Positions 1 through 7,612 of a stretch of 13,284 bases of DNA are shown here, in pieces. A program made the position numbers and the translations under genes. Below the pieces are notes generated by a model. It was not told the DNA's origin. It was given only the letters and a program-made list of their open reading frames with translations, and made no database searches. The DNA is from Bacillota bacterium (GTDB lineage Bacteria > Bacillota > GCA-003054495 > Carboxydocellales > JAJZTU01): the NCBI GenBank assembly GCA_021848765.1, contig JAJZTU010000065.1, positions 1 through 13,284 of the forward strand, in the 5' to 3' direction. The stretch's first letter is position 1; each line of letters starts with the position of its first letter.

Positions 1-6
1 ATATAC

Positions 7-1125
7 CTAACCCGGACAGAAGGGCAGTCCTTCCTCATAATCAGCAGTCCCCGGGTTTTGACAAAACCCCTTTATTCCGGCCACTATTTGCTCAGCCAGG
101 TTCACGGCTTCGGTTACTTCAAGCCCTCTGGCCAGGATCATCAATTGATTGCCCCCATACCGGGCACAAAGGTCCCCATCAGCCAATTTGCCCCGGACTT
201 CCCGGGAGAGCAGGCCAAAAATACTCTTGGCACCCCTGTCCAGGTTCAAGCCTCTGAAACCGGCAAGACAACCTCCTAAATCAACACACAAAAGGGCAAA
301 GGGCCGGCCCTGCCCCTTGGAAACCTCTGCTTCCAGGCGGTCTTTTAAGAAAAGATAATTGGGCAGCCCTGTCTCCCCATCCAAAATACTATGCTGGTAG
401 CGCTGTAAAAGCTTATCTGCCATGAGGTTAAACGAGCGGGCCAGCTGTCCCAGTTCATGATCTCCTTTGATATCCACCCTCTGGCTCAGATCGCCCTGGC
501 CCAGCCTGGTAGTGATTACCCCCAATTCCCGCAGGGGTTTAAACAACAGCCGGTGCAGGAACAGGTACAGCAGGGCCATCAGCACACCCGTGCCAACCAG
601 TCCTATCAAAAGCATTCTGGTTACTTGTCCCTGCAGGGCCTGGGTTTGACTCGAAATATCCAGAAAAAAACTCATGGCAGCCATGGGTTGAGAACCCACA
701 TGAATTGGGGCTGCAATTTCCAAAAGCTTTCCCGGTGTCCGTTCCAGAAGGATACTCTTATCCGTCCGCAGGACCTCCAATTCGCCACCCCAAACCTTTT
801 CCCCCACCTTACGGGAATTATTACTGGCCAAAACATAATAATTCCCGTTAATCGGCGCCAAAAGGTTAATCTGCAGCAGGTCATTGTCATATTCCATCAG
901 GTAGGAAAAGATATCCCTGAACCTGGCTCCGTCCTTGAGGTCCTGCAAGGTGTTGACCTGAACGTCAATAGTACGGATGATGCTTTCAATTTTTTTCTGC
1001 TGAGCCTGATAAAAAGTCTTTTGGTAATTGATAACTGAATACCAGACTATGCTCCCGGCAATCAGCAGGGAACAGACCAACACCACCAGCAGCAGCCGCA
1101 ACTGTAAACCCAGCCTTGCCAACAT
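7..1125 (-). CDS. Membrane sensor protein with HAMP and degenerate GGDEF domain
   Basis: The 372-residue product has a TM helix at about 9-31, an extracytoplasmic sensor region at about 32-168, a second TM helix at about 170-191, a HAMP linker at about 192-243 (key stretch FKPLRELGVITTRLGQGDL) and a GGDEF-like domain from about 248. The diguanylate cyclase signature is GGNQL (324-328) instead of GGDEF, so catalysis is unlikely; such domains often act as c-di-GMP or GTP sensors or as partners of an EAL domain. The domain is also short: only about 44 residues follow the signature, where roughly 70 are usual. It stops at TAG close to the window edge, and a shifted frame continues as TALLSGLGI, faintly like the TLSIGIA strand, so a frameshift or a downstream EAL part outside the window is possible. 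The ATG start has GGGGTGG upstream. The general family is clear; the function is not. Confidence 0.8.
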   Translation of the reverse strand: MLARLGLQLRLLLVVLVCSLLIAGSIVWYSVINYQKTFYQAQQKKIESIIRTIDVQVNTLQDLKDGARFRDIFSYLMEYDNDLLQINLLAPINGNYYVLASNNSRKVGEKVWGGELEVLRTDKSILLERTPGKLLEIAAPIHVGSQPMAAMSFFLDISSQTQALQGQVTRMLLIGLVGTGVLMALLYLFLHRLLFKPLRELGVITTRLGQGDLSQRVDIKGDHELGQLARSFNLMADKLLQRYQHSILDGETGLPNYLFLKDRLEAEVSKGQGRPFALLCVDLGGCLAGFRGLNLDRGAKSIFGLLSREVRGKLADGDLCARYGGNQLMILARGLEVTEAVNLAEQIVAGIKGFCQNPGTADYEEGLPFCPG

Positions 1126-1350
1126 CGGCCACCCCTTCCATTTACATTACAAATCAACTGTCTTTTGGGCATTTTCCAATAGTCTTCTTTGATCCGCGAT
1201 TAACTTATACTTATAGTTCGTTTACCTTGTGCAAACCACCTGCTGCATAGTCCAAAATTGGTCTGGCAGGACTATAAGGCACAGGAAAATCTTTACTTTC
1301 CCGGTAACCAAATCCTGGGTTTGATGTCTATTTCATACCATCTGGCCAAT

Positions 1351-1375
1351 AGTTTGTACCAAGTCGGTACAAACT
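1351..1375. repeat. Perfect 10-bp inverted repeat, operator or hairpin candidate
   Basis: AGTTTGTACC and GGTACAAACT are exact reverse complements separated by five bases (AAGTC). There is no T-tract directly after it on either strand, so a terminator is unlikely. It lies about 55-80 bases upstream of the promoter candidate for the GH18 gene, where an operator for a dimeric regulator could sit. The regulator is unknown. Confidence 0.5.
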
Positions 1376-1401
1376 CAAGCCAAGCCCTTTTTTAAGCAAA
1401 C

Positions 1402-1449
1402 TGACCAATCCTGCTATTCAATTCCTGCTTGACCAATCTGCTGCCAATT
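1402..1449 (+). repeat. Imperfect direct repeat TGACCAATC(C)TGCT...CAATT
   Basis: TGACCAATCCTGCT followed by ATTCAATT at 1402-1423 is repeated as TGACCAATCTGCT followed by GCCAATT at 1430-1449, a period of 28 bases. The second copy overlaps the candidate -35 box. Tandem sites at this spacing could be activator or repressor sites, but chance duplication is also possible. Confidence 0.4.
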
Positions 1450-1458
1450 ATGTAAACT
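1429..1458 (+). promoter_or_regulatory. Possible sigma-A promoter for the GH18 gene
   Basis: TTGACC (1429-1434) is separated by 18 bases from TAAACT (1453-1458). The -35 matches five of six consensus bases and the -10 matches four of six. It would give a leader of roughly 110 bases before the GH18 start. A sporulation sigma factor promoter was looked for closer to the gene but none stood out. Confidence 0.35.
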
Positions 1459-1579
1459 AGGTGTGTACGCAGGCAAATCACCTGGCCAGGCCCTCCACAA
1501 CAGAATAATGGCCCGAACTTAATAGCGTCCCTACGGTACCCGGTTTCAGCAGAAAATACTTTGACAACGGAGGTACTCT

Positions 1580-3079
1580 ATGAGCAAACCCAAAACCTTA
1601 CCCCGGCTTACCCTGTGGGCTGCCGTGCTGGCCCTGACGCTACCCCTCCTCACCTTGCTTGCCTGGGCTGCTCCCGCCTCAGCGGCAAACCTGTCGCGCT
1701 CGGTCTCCGCCTGGCTGCCCTTCTGGGATCACAGCCGCAGCATGGCCATCATCAAAGACAACCCCGGCATCTTCGACGAAATCTCGCTTTTCTGGTATGA
1801 CCTCGGTCCCTTCGGTGAATTGGTACCCCTATGGAACTCCGAAGACCGCTCCATTATATCCAACCTGCAATCTCAGGGCATCAAAATTTACCCCACCATC
1901 AGTAACGAATTCAACGGCCCCCTGGTCTCCAACCTGGTCAATAACCCCCTGGCCAGAGAAGTACATATCACCAACATTGTTAACAAAGTCATAACCATGG
2001 GCTATGATGGTATCGATATCGACTACGAAAACCTGGCCGCCAAAGATAAAGACGGGTTTAGCGCCTTTGTCACCGAACTGGCCACGGCCCTCCACGCCAA
2101 AGGGAAGGCCCTGATTGTTACAGTCCACCCTAAAACTGATTCCACAGGAGCATGGGGGGGACCCATGGCCCAGGATTATGCTGTGATTGGCACTAACGCT
2201 GACCGCGTGAGAATCATGGCCTATGACTACAGTTGGCCGGGTTCCGCCCCCGGGTCGATTGCCCCGGCAAGTTGGGTGGAGCAGGTGGTCAAATATGCAG
2301 TAACCGCCATTCCCGCGGACAAGCTGGTCCTGGGTGTCCCCAACTACGGCTACGACTGGGTGCCTGGAAGCAAAGGAAAAGGGGTAACCTACGAACAGGT
2401 CATGGCTACTGCTACTGCGAACAATGCTGCTATAATTGAAGATTTACAAAATGGAGCTCATTATACTTATTCCGCCAATGGTACCGCCCATGAAGTATGG
2501 TTTGAAAACGCCAATACCCTGGGGACTAAACTGGACCTGGTCAACAAGTATAATCTTAAAGGCATTGCCATCTGGCGGTTAGGTGGCGAGGACCCTAAAG
2601 CATATAGTACAATAGCGGCCAAGTTTCCCCCGGTCAGTCCTGCTCCGGCAACTGACCCAGTCCCGGCTCCCACCCCGGCTCCCGCCCCGGGCCCCGCTCC
2701 GGCTCCTGATCCGGGTCCTGCTCCCAATCCCGCCCCGGCTCCGGGTCCAACCCCCAGTCCTGCACCAACCCCGGCTCCTGAGCCAATACGCACACCGCCC
2801 CCAAGCCGCGGCGGCTCCGCTGATAAAACACCCCCTACCCTGATATTTAAGCAGTGGTTAGACGGGGGCAGGCTTAACATCACCGCCCAGGCTTCCGACA
2901 AGTCCGGAATCAGCAAAGTTCTCTTCACCATTGACGGCCGTCTGGTAAAGGTAGATACAACCGCCCCGTACACTTACACTAACTGGGTGGGAAAAACCTG
3001 GCGTTCTCATCTCATTCAGGTTACCGCCTATGACCTGGCAGGAAACAGGACCACAGCCCAGAGATGGTGGTACTGGTAG
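1580..3079 (+). CDS. Secreted glycoside hydrolase family 18 protein with Ig-like C-terminus
   Basis: 499 residues. A signal peptide (about 1-35, cleavage after ASA) is followed by a GH18 TIM barrel (about 39-350). The active-site motif DGIDIDYE is at 143-150, so Glu150 is the predicted acid/base, and MAYDYSW (213-219) and GIAIWRLGGED (327-337) are the usual later strands. Residues about 351-415 are a Pro/Ala repeat linker, and about 416-499 form a bacterial Ig-like module of the DKTPPT...VTAYDLAGN type. The family includes chitinases and the SleL/YaaH/YdhD N-acetylglucosaminidases that cut spore cortex peptidoglycan; the LysM domains of SleL are absent. Lying just before a germinant receptor operon favours a cell-wall or spore role, but this is inference. 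The start is well supported by GGAGG six bases before the ATG. A terminator follows. Confidence 0.9.
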   Translation: MSKPKTLPRLTLWAAVLALTLPLLTLLAWAAPASAANLSRSVSAWLPFWDHSRSMAIIKDNPGIFDEISLFWYDLGPFGELVPLWNSEDRSIISNLQSQGIKIYPTISNEFNGPLVSNLVNNPLAREVHITNIVNKVITMGYDGIDIDYENLAAKDKDGFSAFVTELATALHAKGKALIVTVHPKTDSTGAWGGPMAQDYAVIGTNADRVRIMAYDYSWPGSAPGSIAPASWVEQVVKYAVTAIPADKLVLGVPNYGYDWVPGSKGKGVTYEQVMATATANNAAIIEDLQNGAHYTYSANGTAHEVWFENANTLGTKLDLVNKYNLKGIAIWRLGGEDPKAYSTIAAKFPPVSPAPATDPVPAPTPAPAPGPAPAPDPGPAPNPAPAPGPTPSPAPTPAPEPIRTPPPSRGGSADKTPPTLIFKQWLDGGRLNITAQASDKSGISKVLFTIDGRLVKVDTTAPYTYTNWVGKTWRSHLIQVTAYDLAGNRTTAQRWWYW

Positions 3080-3099
3080 GATCTTAGCTTCGAATAAGT

Positions 3100-3132
3100 A
3101 TCCCCGGCTCTCTAAGTAGAGCCGGGGATTTT
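3100..3132 (+). terminator. Rho-independent terminator after GH18 gene
   Basis: TCCCCGGCTCT (3101-3111) pairs perfectly with AGAGCCGGGGA (3118-3128) around a six-base loop, extended by one A-T pair (3100/3129), and TTTT follows at 3129-3132. It separates the GH18 gene from the germination operon. Confidence 0.88.
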
Positions 3133-3141
3133 CATATTCCA

Positions 3142-3170
3142 GCATAACCAACATTAGCCAGGGTATACTA
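3142..3170 (+). promoter_or_regulatory. Candidate sigma-G (forespore) promoter of germination operon
   Basis: GCATA (3142-3146) and TATACTA (3164-3170) are 17 bases apart. The Bacillus sigma-G consensus is about GHATR, 17-18 bases, CATWHTA, so only the first base of the -10 box departs. gerA-type operons are known sigma-G genes, and this lies between the upstream terminator and the first ger gene, which fits. The assignment rests on pattern only. Confidence 0.5.
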
Positions 3171-3219
3171 AAAATCAATCTTGATTAGTAAGACCGCTTG
3201 ACCCGGGAGGTCTGTGCAA

Positions 3220-5229
3220 ATGAGCATCTGGTCGAAAATAAAAGCCATATTTACCATAGATGATTACTATATGGATGAGACCTTCTCCCTTGGTGACCGG
3301 CCCATACGCCAAAGCCCTCAAGAAGGCCAGGGTCAGTCTAAGCAGGAGTCAGGCAAAGCTGAGAGTAGCAAACCGGAGAGCGGTAAACCTCAAAAACGGG
3401 GTGGCTTTGTCCTGCCCAAGAAACCGCTGAAAACTTCGGAGTCCCGGGAAAAAGCCAAAAAACAGACCAAATCTTCCGGGAAGGGGGAAAAGGAGGAGCA
3501 AAGTCATCCCGGTTCCGAAACAGAACAAATTAACCATTCCCGAGAAATATACAGCAACCTCAGTAAGAACTTGGAAAAATTAAAAGCCAGATTCCATATA
3601 CCTCCTAATATTGATGTAATTATCCGGGAGTTCACCATCCCCTTGGAACCACAGCTCAAGGGGGCCATTGCTTTCATGGAAGGATTGGCATCCAGGGATA
3701 CCATTAACAGCCATGTCCTAATGCCTTTGATGCTCTTAAGCAACCTGGACGAAAAAGGGCGAAATGCAAACCCCGTCAGCATAGTCATGGAACGCCTGCT
3801 TCCCGGCAACCAGGTAGAGATTAAAGACAGCTTCGACGACCTCATGGAGGGAATTCTCACCGGTACCACCATGGTGCTGCTGGACGGTTATCCCACGGGG
3901 TTACTGGTGGAAACTAAGGGCTGGGAGCACCGGACGGTATCCCGCCCCAACGTGGAAAACGTGGTCCGGGGCCCCCAGGAAGCCTTTGTGGAACACATTA
4001 GAGTTAACACGGCCCTGGTTCGCAAACGTTTGCACTGCAACACCCTGGTCACTGAGATGTTCAAATTAGGCCGCCTGTCCAATGTGCATTGTGCCCTGCT
4101 CTATATTGAAGGCCTCACCAACCCAAAATTGGTTGCAGAAGTCCGGCGCCGGATCAAAGGTATAGATACAGATTATATATCTGACACCGGGACTCTGGAA
4201 CAGTTTATTGAAGACAACCCGGCATCCCTCCTGCCGGGCCAGCTGTCCACCGAGCGGCCTGACCGGGTGGCCGCGGCGCTGGCCGAGGGGCATGTGGCTA
4301 TGCTGGTGGACGGCGATCCTTTTGCCCTGATTATGCCGGTAACCTTTTGGTCTTTGATTCACACAGCCGAAGATGCCTATATTCGTTGGCCCTACGGTTC
4401 CCTGCTGCGGGCCATCAGGATTCTGGCCCTGTTTATTAATTTATTATTGCCGTCTTTTTATATCTCCATTGTTAATTTTCACCCGGAGATGATTCCTACT
4501 GATTTACTGCTGGCCATTGCCGCCTCCCGGGAAAGCATTCCTTTTCCGGCCATCTGGGAGGTAGTGATGATGGAGCTAGCCTTTGACCTCATCCGGGAGG
4601 CGGGAATCAGGATTCCCAGCATTATCGGCCCCACCCTGGGTATCGTGGGCGCCCTGATTCTGGGCCAGGCAGCAGTAGCGGCCAACATCGTCAGCCCACT
4701 GTTGGTCATTATCGTAGCCCTGACCGGCTTGGGTTCTTTTGCTATCCCTAATTACGGCCTTACTGCAGCAATGCGGACCTTGCGCTTTGTTTTCCTGTTC
4801 CTCTCCGCTTTCCTGGGCTTTTATGGCCTGGCAATCGGGGTTTTCCTGGTGGTCATCCACATCTGCGGGCAAAAATCCGTGGGTGTGCCTATTATGTCAC
4901 CGGTGTCCCCCTTTAGGCCCCCCAGCGGGGATGTGGTTTATCGCCAGCCGGTTTGGAAGCAGGAGCAGCGGCCTGTGTTTATGCGGCCCCTGGCCCGCAG
5001 GCGTCAGCCTAAAATTACCAGGCCCTGGGCTACCCAGTTGAAAGAGGGAGAGGACCGGCAGAATCAGGATACCAACACAGGGAAGCAGGATACCAATGCA
5101 GAGCAGCAGGATACCAATGCAGAGCAGCAGGATACCAATGCAGAGCAGCAGGATACCAATGCAGAGCAGCAGGATACCAATGCAGAGCAGCAGGATACCA
5201 AGGGAGGGAAGCAGGATGGGGACAATTAG
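3220..5229 (+). CDS. gerAA: Spore germinant receptor A subunit (GerA family)
   Basis: 669 residues, an inner-membrane subunit of a nutrient germinant receptor. After a short N-terminus comes a Ser/Gln/Lys-rich low-complexity linker (about 27-107), then the soluble GerA N-terminal domain (about 108-385), and a membrane domain with about five helices (about 390-560) containing the family stretch SFAIPNYGLTAAMRTLRF (about 505-522). The C-terminal tail is hydrophilic and ends in QDTNAEQ repeats (about 616-664), which is unusual for the family. I prefer ATG 3220, with GGGAGG nine bases upstream, over GTG 3214, which is only three bases from it. It is the first gene of an A-B-C-D-like operon and overlaps gerAB by 14 bases. 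The symbol denotes family; the paralogue (GerA, GerB, GerK type) cannot be told. Confidence 0.92.
   Translation: MSIWSKIKAIFTIDDYYMDETFSLGDRPIRQSPQEGQGQSKQESGKAESSKPESGKPQKRGGFVLPKKPLKTSESREKAKKQTKSSGKGEKEEQSHPGSETEQINHSREIYSNLSKNLEKLKARFHIPPNIDVIIREFTIPLEPQLKGAIAFMEGLASRDTINSHVLMPLMLLSNLDEKGRNANPVSIVMERLLPGNQVEIKDSFDDLMEGILTGTTMVLLDGYPTGLLVETKGWEHRTVSRPNVENVVRGPQEAFVEHIRVNTALVRKRLHCNTLVTEMFKLGRLSNVHCALLYIEGLTNPKLVAEVRRRIKGIDTDYISDTGTLEQFIEDNPASLLPGQLSTERPDRVAAALAEGHVAMLVDGDPFALIMPVTFWSLIHTAEDAYIRWPYGSLLRAIRILALFINLLLPSFYISIVNFHPEMIPTDLLLAIAASRESIPFPAIWEVVMMELAFDLIREAGIRIPSIIGPTLGIVGALILGQAAVAANIVSPLLVIIVALTGLGSFAIPNYGLTAAMRTLRFVFLFLSAFLGFYGLAIGVFLVVIHICGQKSVGVPIMSPVSPFRPPSGDVVYRQPVWKQEQRPVFMRPLARRRQPKITRPWATQLKEGEDRQNQDTNTGKQDTNAEQQDTNAEQQDTNAEQQDTNAEQQDTNAEQQDTKGGKQDGDN
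5065..5211 (+). repeat. 21-bp tandem repeat inside gerAA, 5 perfect plus 2 degenerate copies
   Basis: The unit CAGGATACCAATGCAGAGCA+G occurs five times without change (5086-5190), flanked by a degenerate copy on each side (5065-5085 and 5191-5211). It encodes QDTNAEQ in gerAA. Because 21 is a multiple of three, copy changes keep gerAA in frame. In the gerAB frame the same unit reads MQSSRIP and stays open into gerAB. Confidence 0.97.
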
Positions 5230-6343
5230 AGAAGGCCATATCGGCTACCGGGAAGCTGTTGCCCTGTTGGCTATAATGCTAATTACCAAGGTTTTCCTTA
5301 CCTGCCCCAGTAATATCAGCGACCTGGGTGGAACCGCCGGGTGGCTGGTTGTTCTGGTGTATCTCCTGGTCGCCGTTGTCGCGGTCCTGCCCGGGTTGGC
5401 CTTACTAAAGCGCTATCCTGACCGGACGCTCATTGAGGTAGCGGAAGAATTCGGCGGCGCCATAACCGGTATCTTGGTTGCTTTATTGTTATTTGGGTAT
5501 TTTCTGCTGTCAACCGTTATAATCATGCGGCAGTTTACGGAAACGGTAATTGTGGCCTTACTTCCAACTACCCCGATTAGTTTAATTACAGTATTTTTCC
5601 TCCTGGGCATGCTTTATCCCTGTTACCAAGGCATCGAATCCCTGACCAGGGGAGCCTGGCTGCTGATGCCCTTTTTCGCACTCGGTCTATTTGGGGTATT
5701 GGCCCTGGTTTTACCCTGGGCTAACCCGGATTACCTTTTTCCCTTTTGGGGGCCCGGTCTGCCTGCTATCCTCAAAGCAGGTCCAATGAAAAGCTCCATG
5801 CTGGGGGAAATTCTGCTGGTAACCCTGTTAAATCCCTATTTGCGGGACCGGCAGAAAGTAACTGCCGTGGTGATGAGCAGTCTGATTATTTCCGGCCTCA
5901 TATTCACCCTGACAGTGCTGGTTTATCAGATGGTCTTCCCTTATCCTGCCTCCGGTACCGAAATAACCTACCCAATGTACAACCTGGCCCGGCTGATCTA
6001 TTTCGGCAGGTTTGTCCAGCGGGTAGAATCCATTTTCATTTTCATCTGGGTCTTCAGCTTACTTGTCAATGTATCAGCCCTGTTTTACGGGACCACAGTA
6101 AGCCTGGCCAGGGGCCTTAACCTCCCGTTTTACCGCCCCTTGCTATTTCCCGTAGCGGTCCTGATCTACAGCCTGAACTTCCTGATTCTCAACTTTCCAA
6201 CCGCTGCCTGGCTGGATGCCGAGGTTTTACACAACTACGGCTGGATCATTGCTTTTGGCTTGCCTGCACTGGTCTGGCTTCTGGCCAAATTAAGGGACAA
6301 AGGAGGTGGAAGCCATGGGATACACCCCCAGAATAATGGTTAG
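5216..6343 (+). CDS. gerAB: Spore germinant receptor B subunit (GerAB family permease-like)
   Basis: 375 residues and about ten hydrophobic helices, the size and layout of GerAB proteins, which belong to the APC amino acid/polyamine transporter superfamily and bind the germinant in the spore inner membrane. The N-terminus MGTIREGHIGYREAVALL leads straight into the first helix, as expected. The frame is open back through the gerAA repeats, but ATG 5216 is chosen because GGGAGGG lies seven bases before it (5202-5208) and the family does not carry the repeat sequence. The gene overlaps gerAA by 14 bases and gerAC by 29 bases, so the three are probably translationally coupled. No truncation is seen. 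Confidence 0.9.
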   Translation: MGTIREGHIGYREAVALLAIMLITKVFLTCPSNISDLGGTAGWLVVLVYLLVAVVAVLPGLALLKRYPDRTLIEVAEEFGGAITGILVALLLFGYFLLSTVIIMRQFTETVIVALLPTTPISLITVFFLLGMLYPCYQGIESLTRGAWLLMPFFALGLFGVLALVLPWANPDYLFPFWGPGLPAILKAGPMKSSMLGEILLVTLLNPYLRDRQKVTAVVMSSLIISGLIFTLTVLVYQMVFPYPASGTEITYPMYNLARLIYFGRFVQRVESIFIFIWVFSLLVNVSALFYGTTVSLARGLNLPFYRPLLFPVAVLIYSLNFLILNFPTAAWLDAEVLHNYGWIIAFGLPALVWLLAKLRDKGGGSHGIHPQNNG

Positions 6344-7562
6344 CCTGCTAATTCTGGTACTGCTTACTTCCCTCATGTCGGGATGTTGGGACCGGCGGGA
6401 ATTGGAGGAGCAGGCCTTCATATTGACCCTGGGTATTGATAAGGGAACTATTGAGGGCAGTTATCTCTGGACTTTTCAGCTCGCTGTCCCTCGTCAGTTA
6501 GCCGGCGGGGGAGGCGGCGGGGGAGGTGGCGGGCGCCAAAATCCCAGTACCACTGTCTCAGTTGAGGCTACAACTTTGTTTGGAGCGCTGAATTTATTAA
6601 ATTCCTTTATCGACCGGAAAGCCAACCTGATGCACGCTAAAGCGGTAATTGTCAGCGAAACTGTGGCCAGAAATGACCCGGTGCCCTTACGGACCATTGG
6701 CCGCTACCGGGAAGTGAGGCGCAACCTCTTTGTCATGGTGGCGGAAGGTAAAGCCAAGGACATCATCTCTGCTTACCGTCCCGTACTGGAACAGAACCCG
6801 GCCAAATTCATCGAAACCCTGGTATTGACTAGTTCTTTCACCGCCCTTGTGCCCAGGACCCAGCTGCAAGATTACCTAAACGCTTTAGAGTCTAAGTCGG
6901 TTAAGGCCACTGCTATCCTGGTGGGCCAAACAGGCGGACTGGCTCAATCCAAAAGGCCAAACCCTAAAGTTACTGCCCCTTTTCTCCCCGGTGAAATCCC
7001 CCGGGAAGGTGGAAGTCCTCTAGAGATCATCGGTGTTGCCGTTTTCAAGGGTCCTAAAATGGTAGGTAAATTGACCGGCACTGAAAACCGGTTCACGGCT
7101 TTACTTAACGGGAAGTTTAAGCGGGGGTTTAAAACTTTTCCCGATCCCTTGGCGCCGGGGAAGTCTTTAGTCCTGGATGTCCGTGCGGGCTCACCCCCGG
7201 TAATTAAGGTGGATCTTAAAGGGAAGAGGCCTTTGATCACCGTGCACCTGAGCCTGGAAGGCGATATCCTGGATATCCAAAGCAGCGTTAACTATACCCG
7301 CTTGGATATGCTTAAGCAGTTGGAGCAATTTACGGAAAAGCAGATAGCCACCCAAGCCCTCAAGGTCATTAACAAAACCCAGGCCATGGGCAGTGATATC
7401 TTTGGTTTCGGCGACATAGCCCGGCACTCGGTAACAACCTGGGCCCAATGGGAAGAATTAAACTGGACAGAACTTTACCCTAAGGCAAAAATCAACTTAA
7501 CTGTTGATTTCTCCATCCGGCGCATCGGAGTTGCGTACCAGCCGCCTAAACCTGGGGTTTAG
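6315..7562 (+). CDS. gerAC: Spore germinant receptor C subunit, lipoprotein (GerAC family)
   Basis: 415 residues. A lipoprotein signal ends in the lipobox LMSGC, with the lipidated Cys at 24, directly followed by the family hallmark WDRRELEE. The rest matches the GerAC layout: an N-terminal domain with a DRKANLMHAKAVIVSE region (about 97-112) and a long C-terminal domain. GerAC is anchored on the outer face of the spore inner membrane and is needed for receptor function. ATG 6315 is preferred because AGGAGG (6301-6306) stands eight bases before it; the earlier in-frame GTG 6306 overlaps that site. A run of ten glycines (64-73) interrupts the N-terminal domain and is odd for the family. The gene overlaps gerAB by 29 bases. 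Confidence 0.92.
   Translation: MGYTPRIMVSLLILVLLTSLMSGCWDRRELEEQAFILTLGIDKGTIEGSYLWTFQLAVPRQLAGGGGGGGGGGRQNPSTTVSVEATTLFGALNLLNSFIDRKANLMHAKAVIVSETVARNDPVPLRTIGRYREVRRNLFVMVAEGKAKDIISAYRPVLEQNPAKFIETLVLTSSFTALVPRTQLQDYLNALESKSVKATAILVGQTGGLAQSKRPNPKVTAPFLPGEIPREGGSPLEIIGVAVFKGPKMVGKLTGTENRFTALLNGKFKRGFKTFPDPLAPGKSLVLDVRAGSPPVIKVDLKGKRPLITVHLSLEGDILDIQSSVNYTRLDMLKQLEQFTEKQIATQALKVINKTQAMGSDIFGFGDIARHSVTTWAQWEELNWTELYPKAKINLTVDFSIRRIGVAYQPPKPGV
6504..6533 (+). repeat. Poly-glycine tract from a 12-bp tandem repeat in gerAC
   Basis: GGCGGGGGAGGC (6504-6515) is repeated as GGCGGGGGAGGT (6516-6527), followed by GGCGGG. It encodes ten consecutive glycines. The repeat is in frame, so gain or loss of a unit changes glycine number by four without breaking the gene. 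The tract is G-rich on the coding strand. Confidence 0.93.
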
Positions 7563-7612
7563 CTTAGCGTATCCCAAAGGGGGAGGGCGTGTACCGGAAA
7601 GGAGCAACTACG

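Larger units (their letters stand above)
1126..1579. other. Divergent intergenic region between GGDEF-like gene and GH18 gene
   Basis: This stretch of 454 bases holds no convincing coding frame. It must carry the promoters of both divergent genes. I can see a perfect 10-bp inverted repeat at 1351-1375, an imperfect direct repeat at 1402-1449, a possible sigma-A promoter reading toward the GH18 gene, and a weak 7-bp inverted repeat ATAGTCC/GGACTAT at 1247-1253 and 1269-1275. I compared it with the GEMM c-di-GMP riboswitch core and found no match. No clear promoter was recognised for the minus-strand gene. Confidence 0.6.

Noticed and set aside
1..9. TAG at the end of the GGDEF-like gene as pyrrolysine
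   Set aside because: Only two codons remain in the window, nothing marks them as conserved, and pyrrolysine is confined to few methylamine methyltransferases.
1126..1579. c-di-GMP (GEMM) riboswitch before the GH18 gene
   Set aside because: GCAAACC occurs once, but the second conserved strand and the hairpin order do not fit.
2467..2973. 168-residue Gly/Ala-rich minus-strand frame
   Set aside because: It is the antisense of the Pro/Ala linker of the GH18 protein; the repeat keeps the reverse frame open.
5065..5211. CRISPR array
   Set aside because: The 21-bp units are directly adjacent with no spacers and lie inside a coding frame.
5096..5215. GerAB starting within the repeats (MQSSRIP repeats as N-terminus)
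   Set aside because: No ribosome site before those ATGs; ATG 5216 has GGGAGGG at good distance and matches the family N-terminus.
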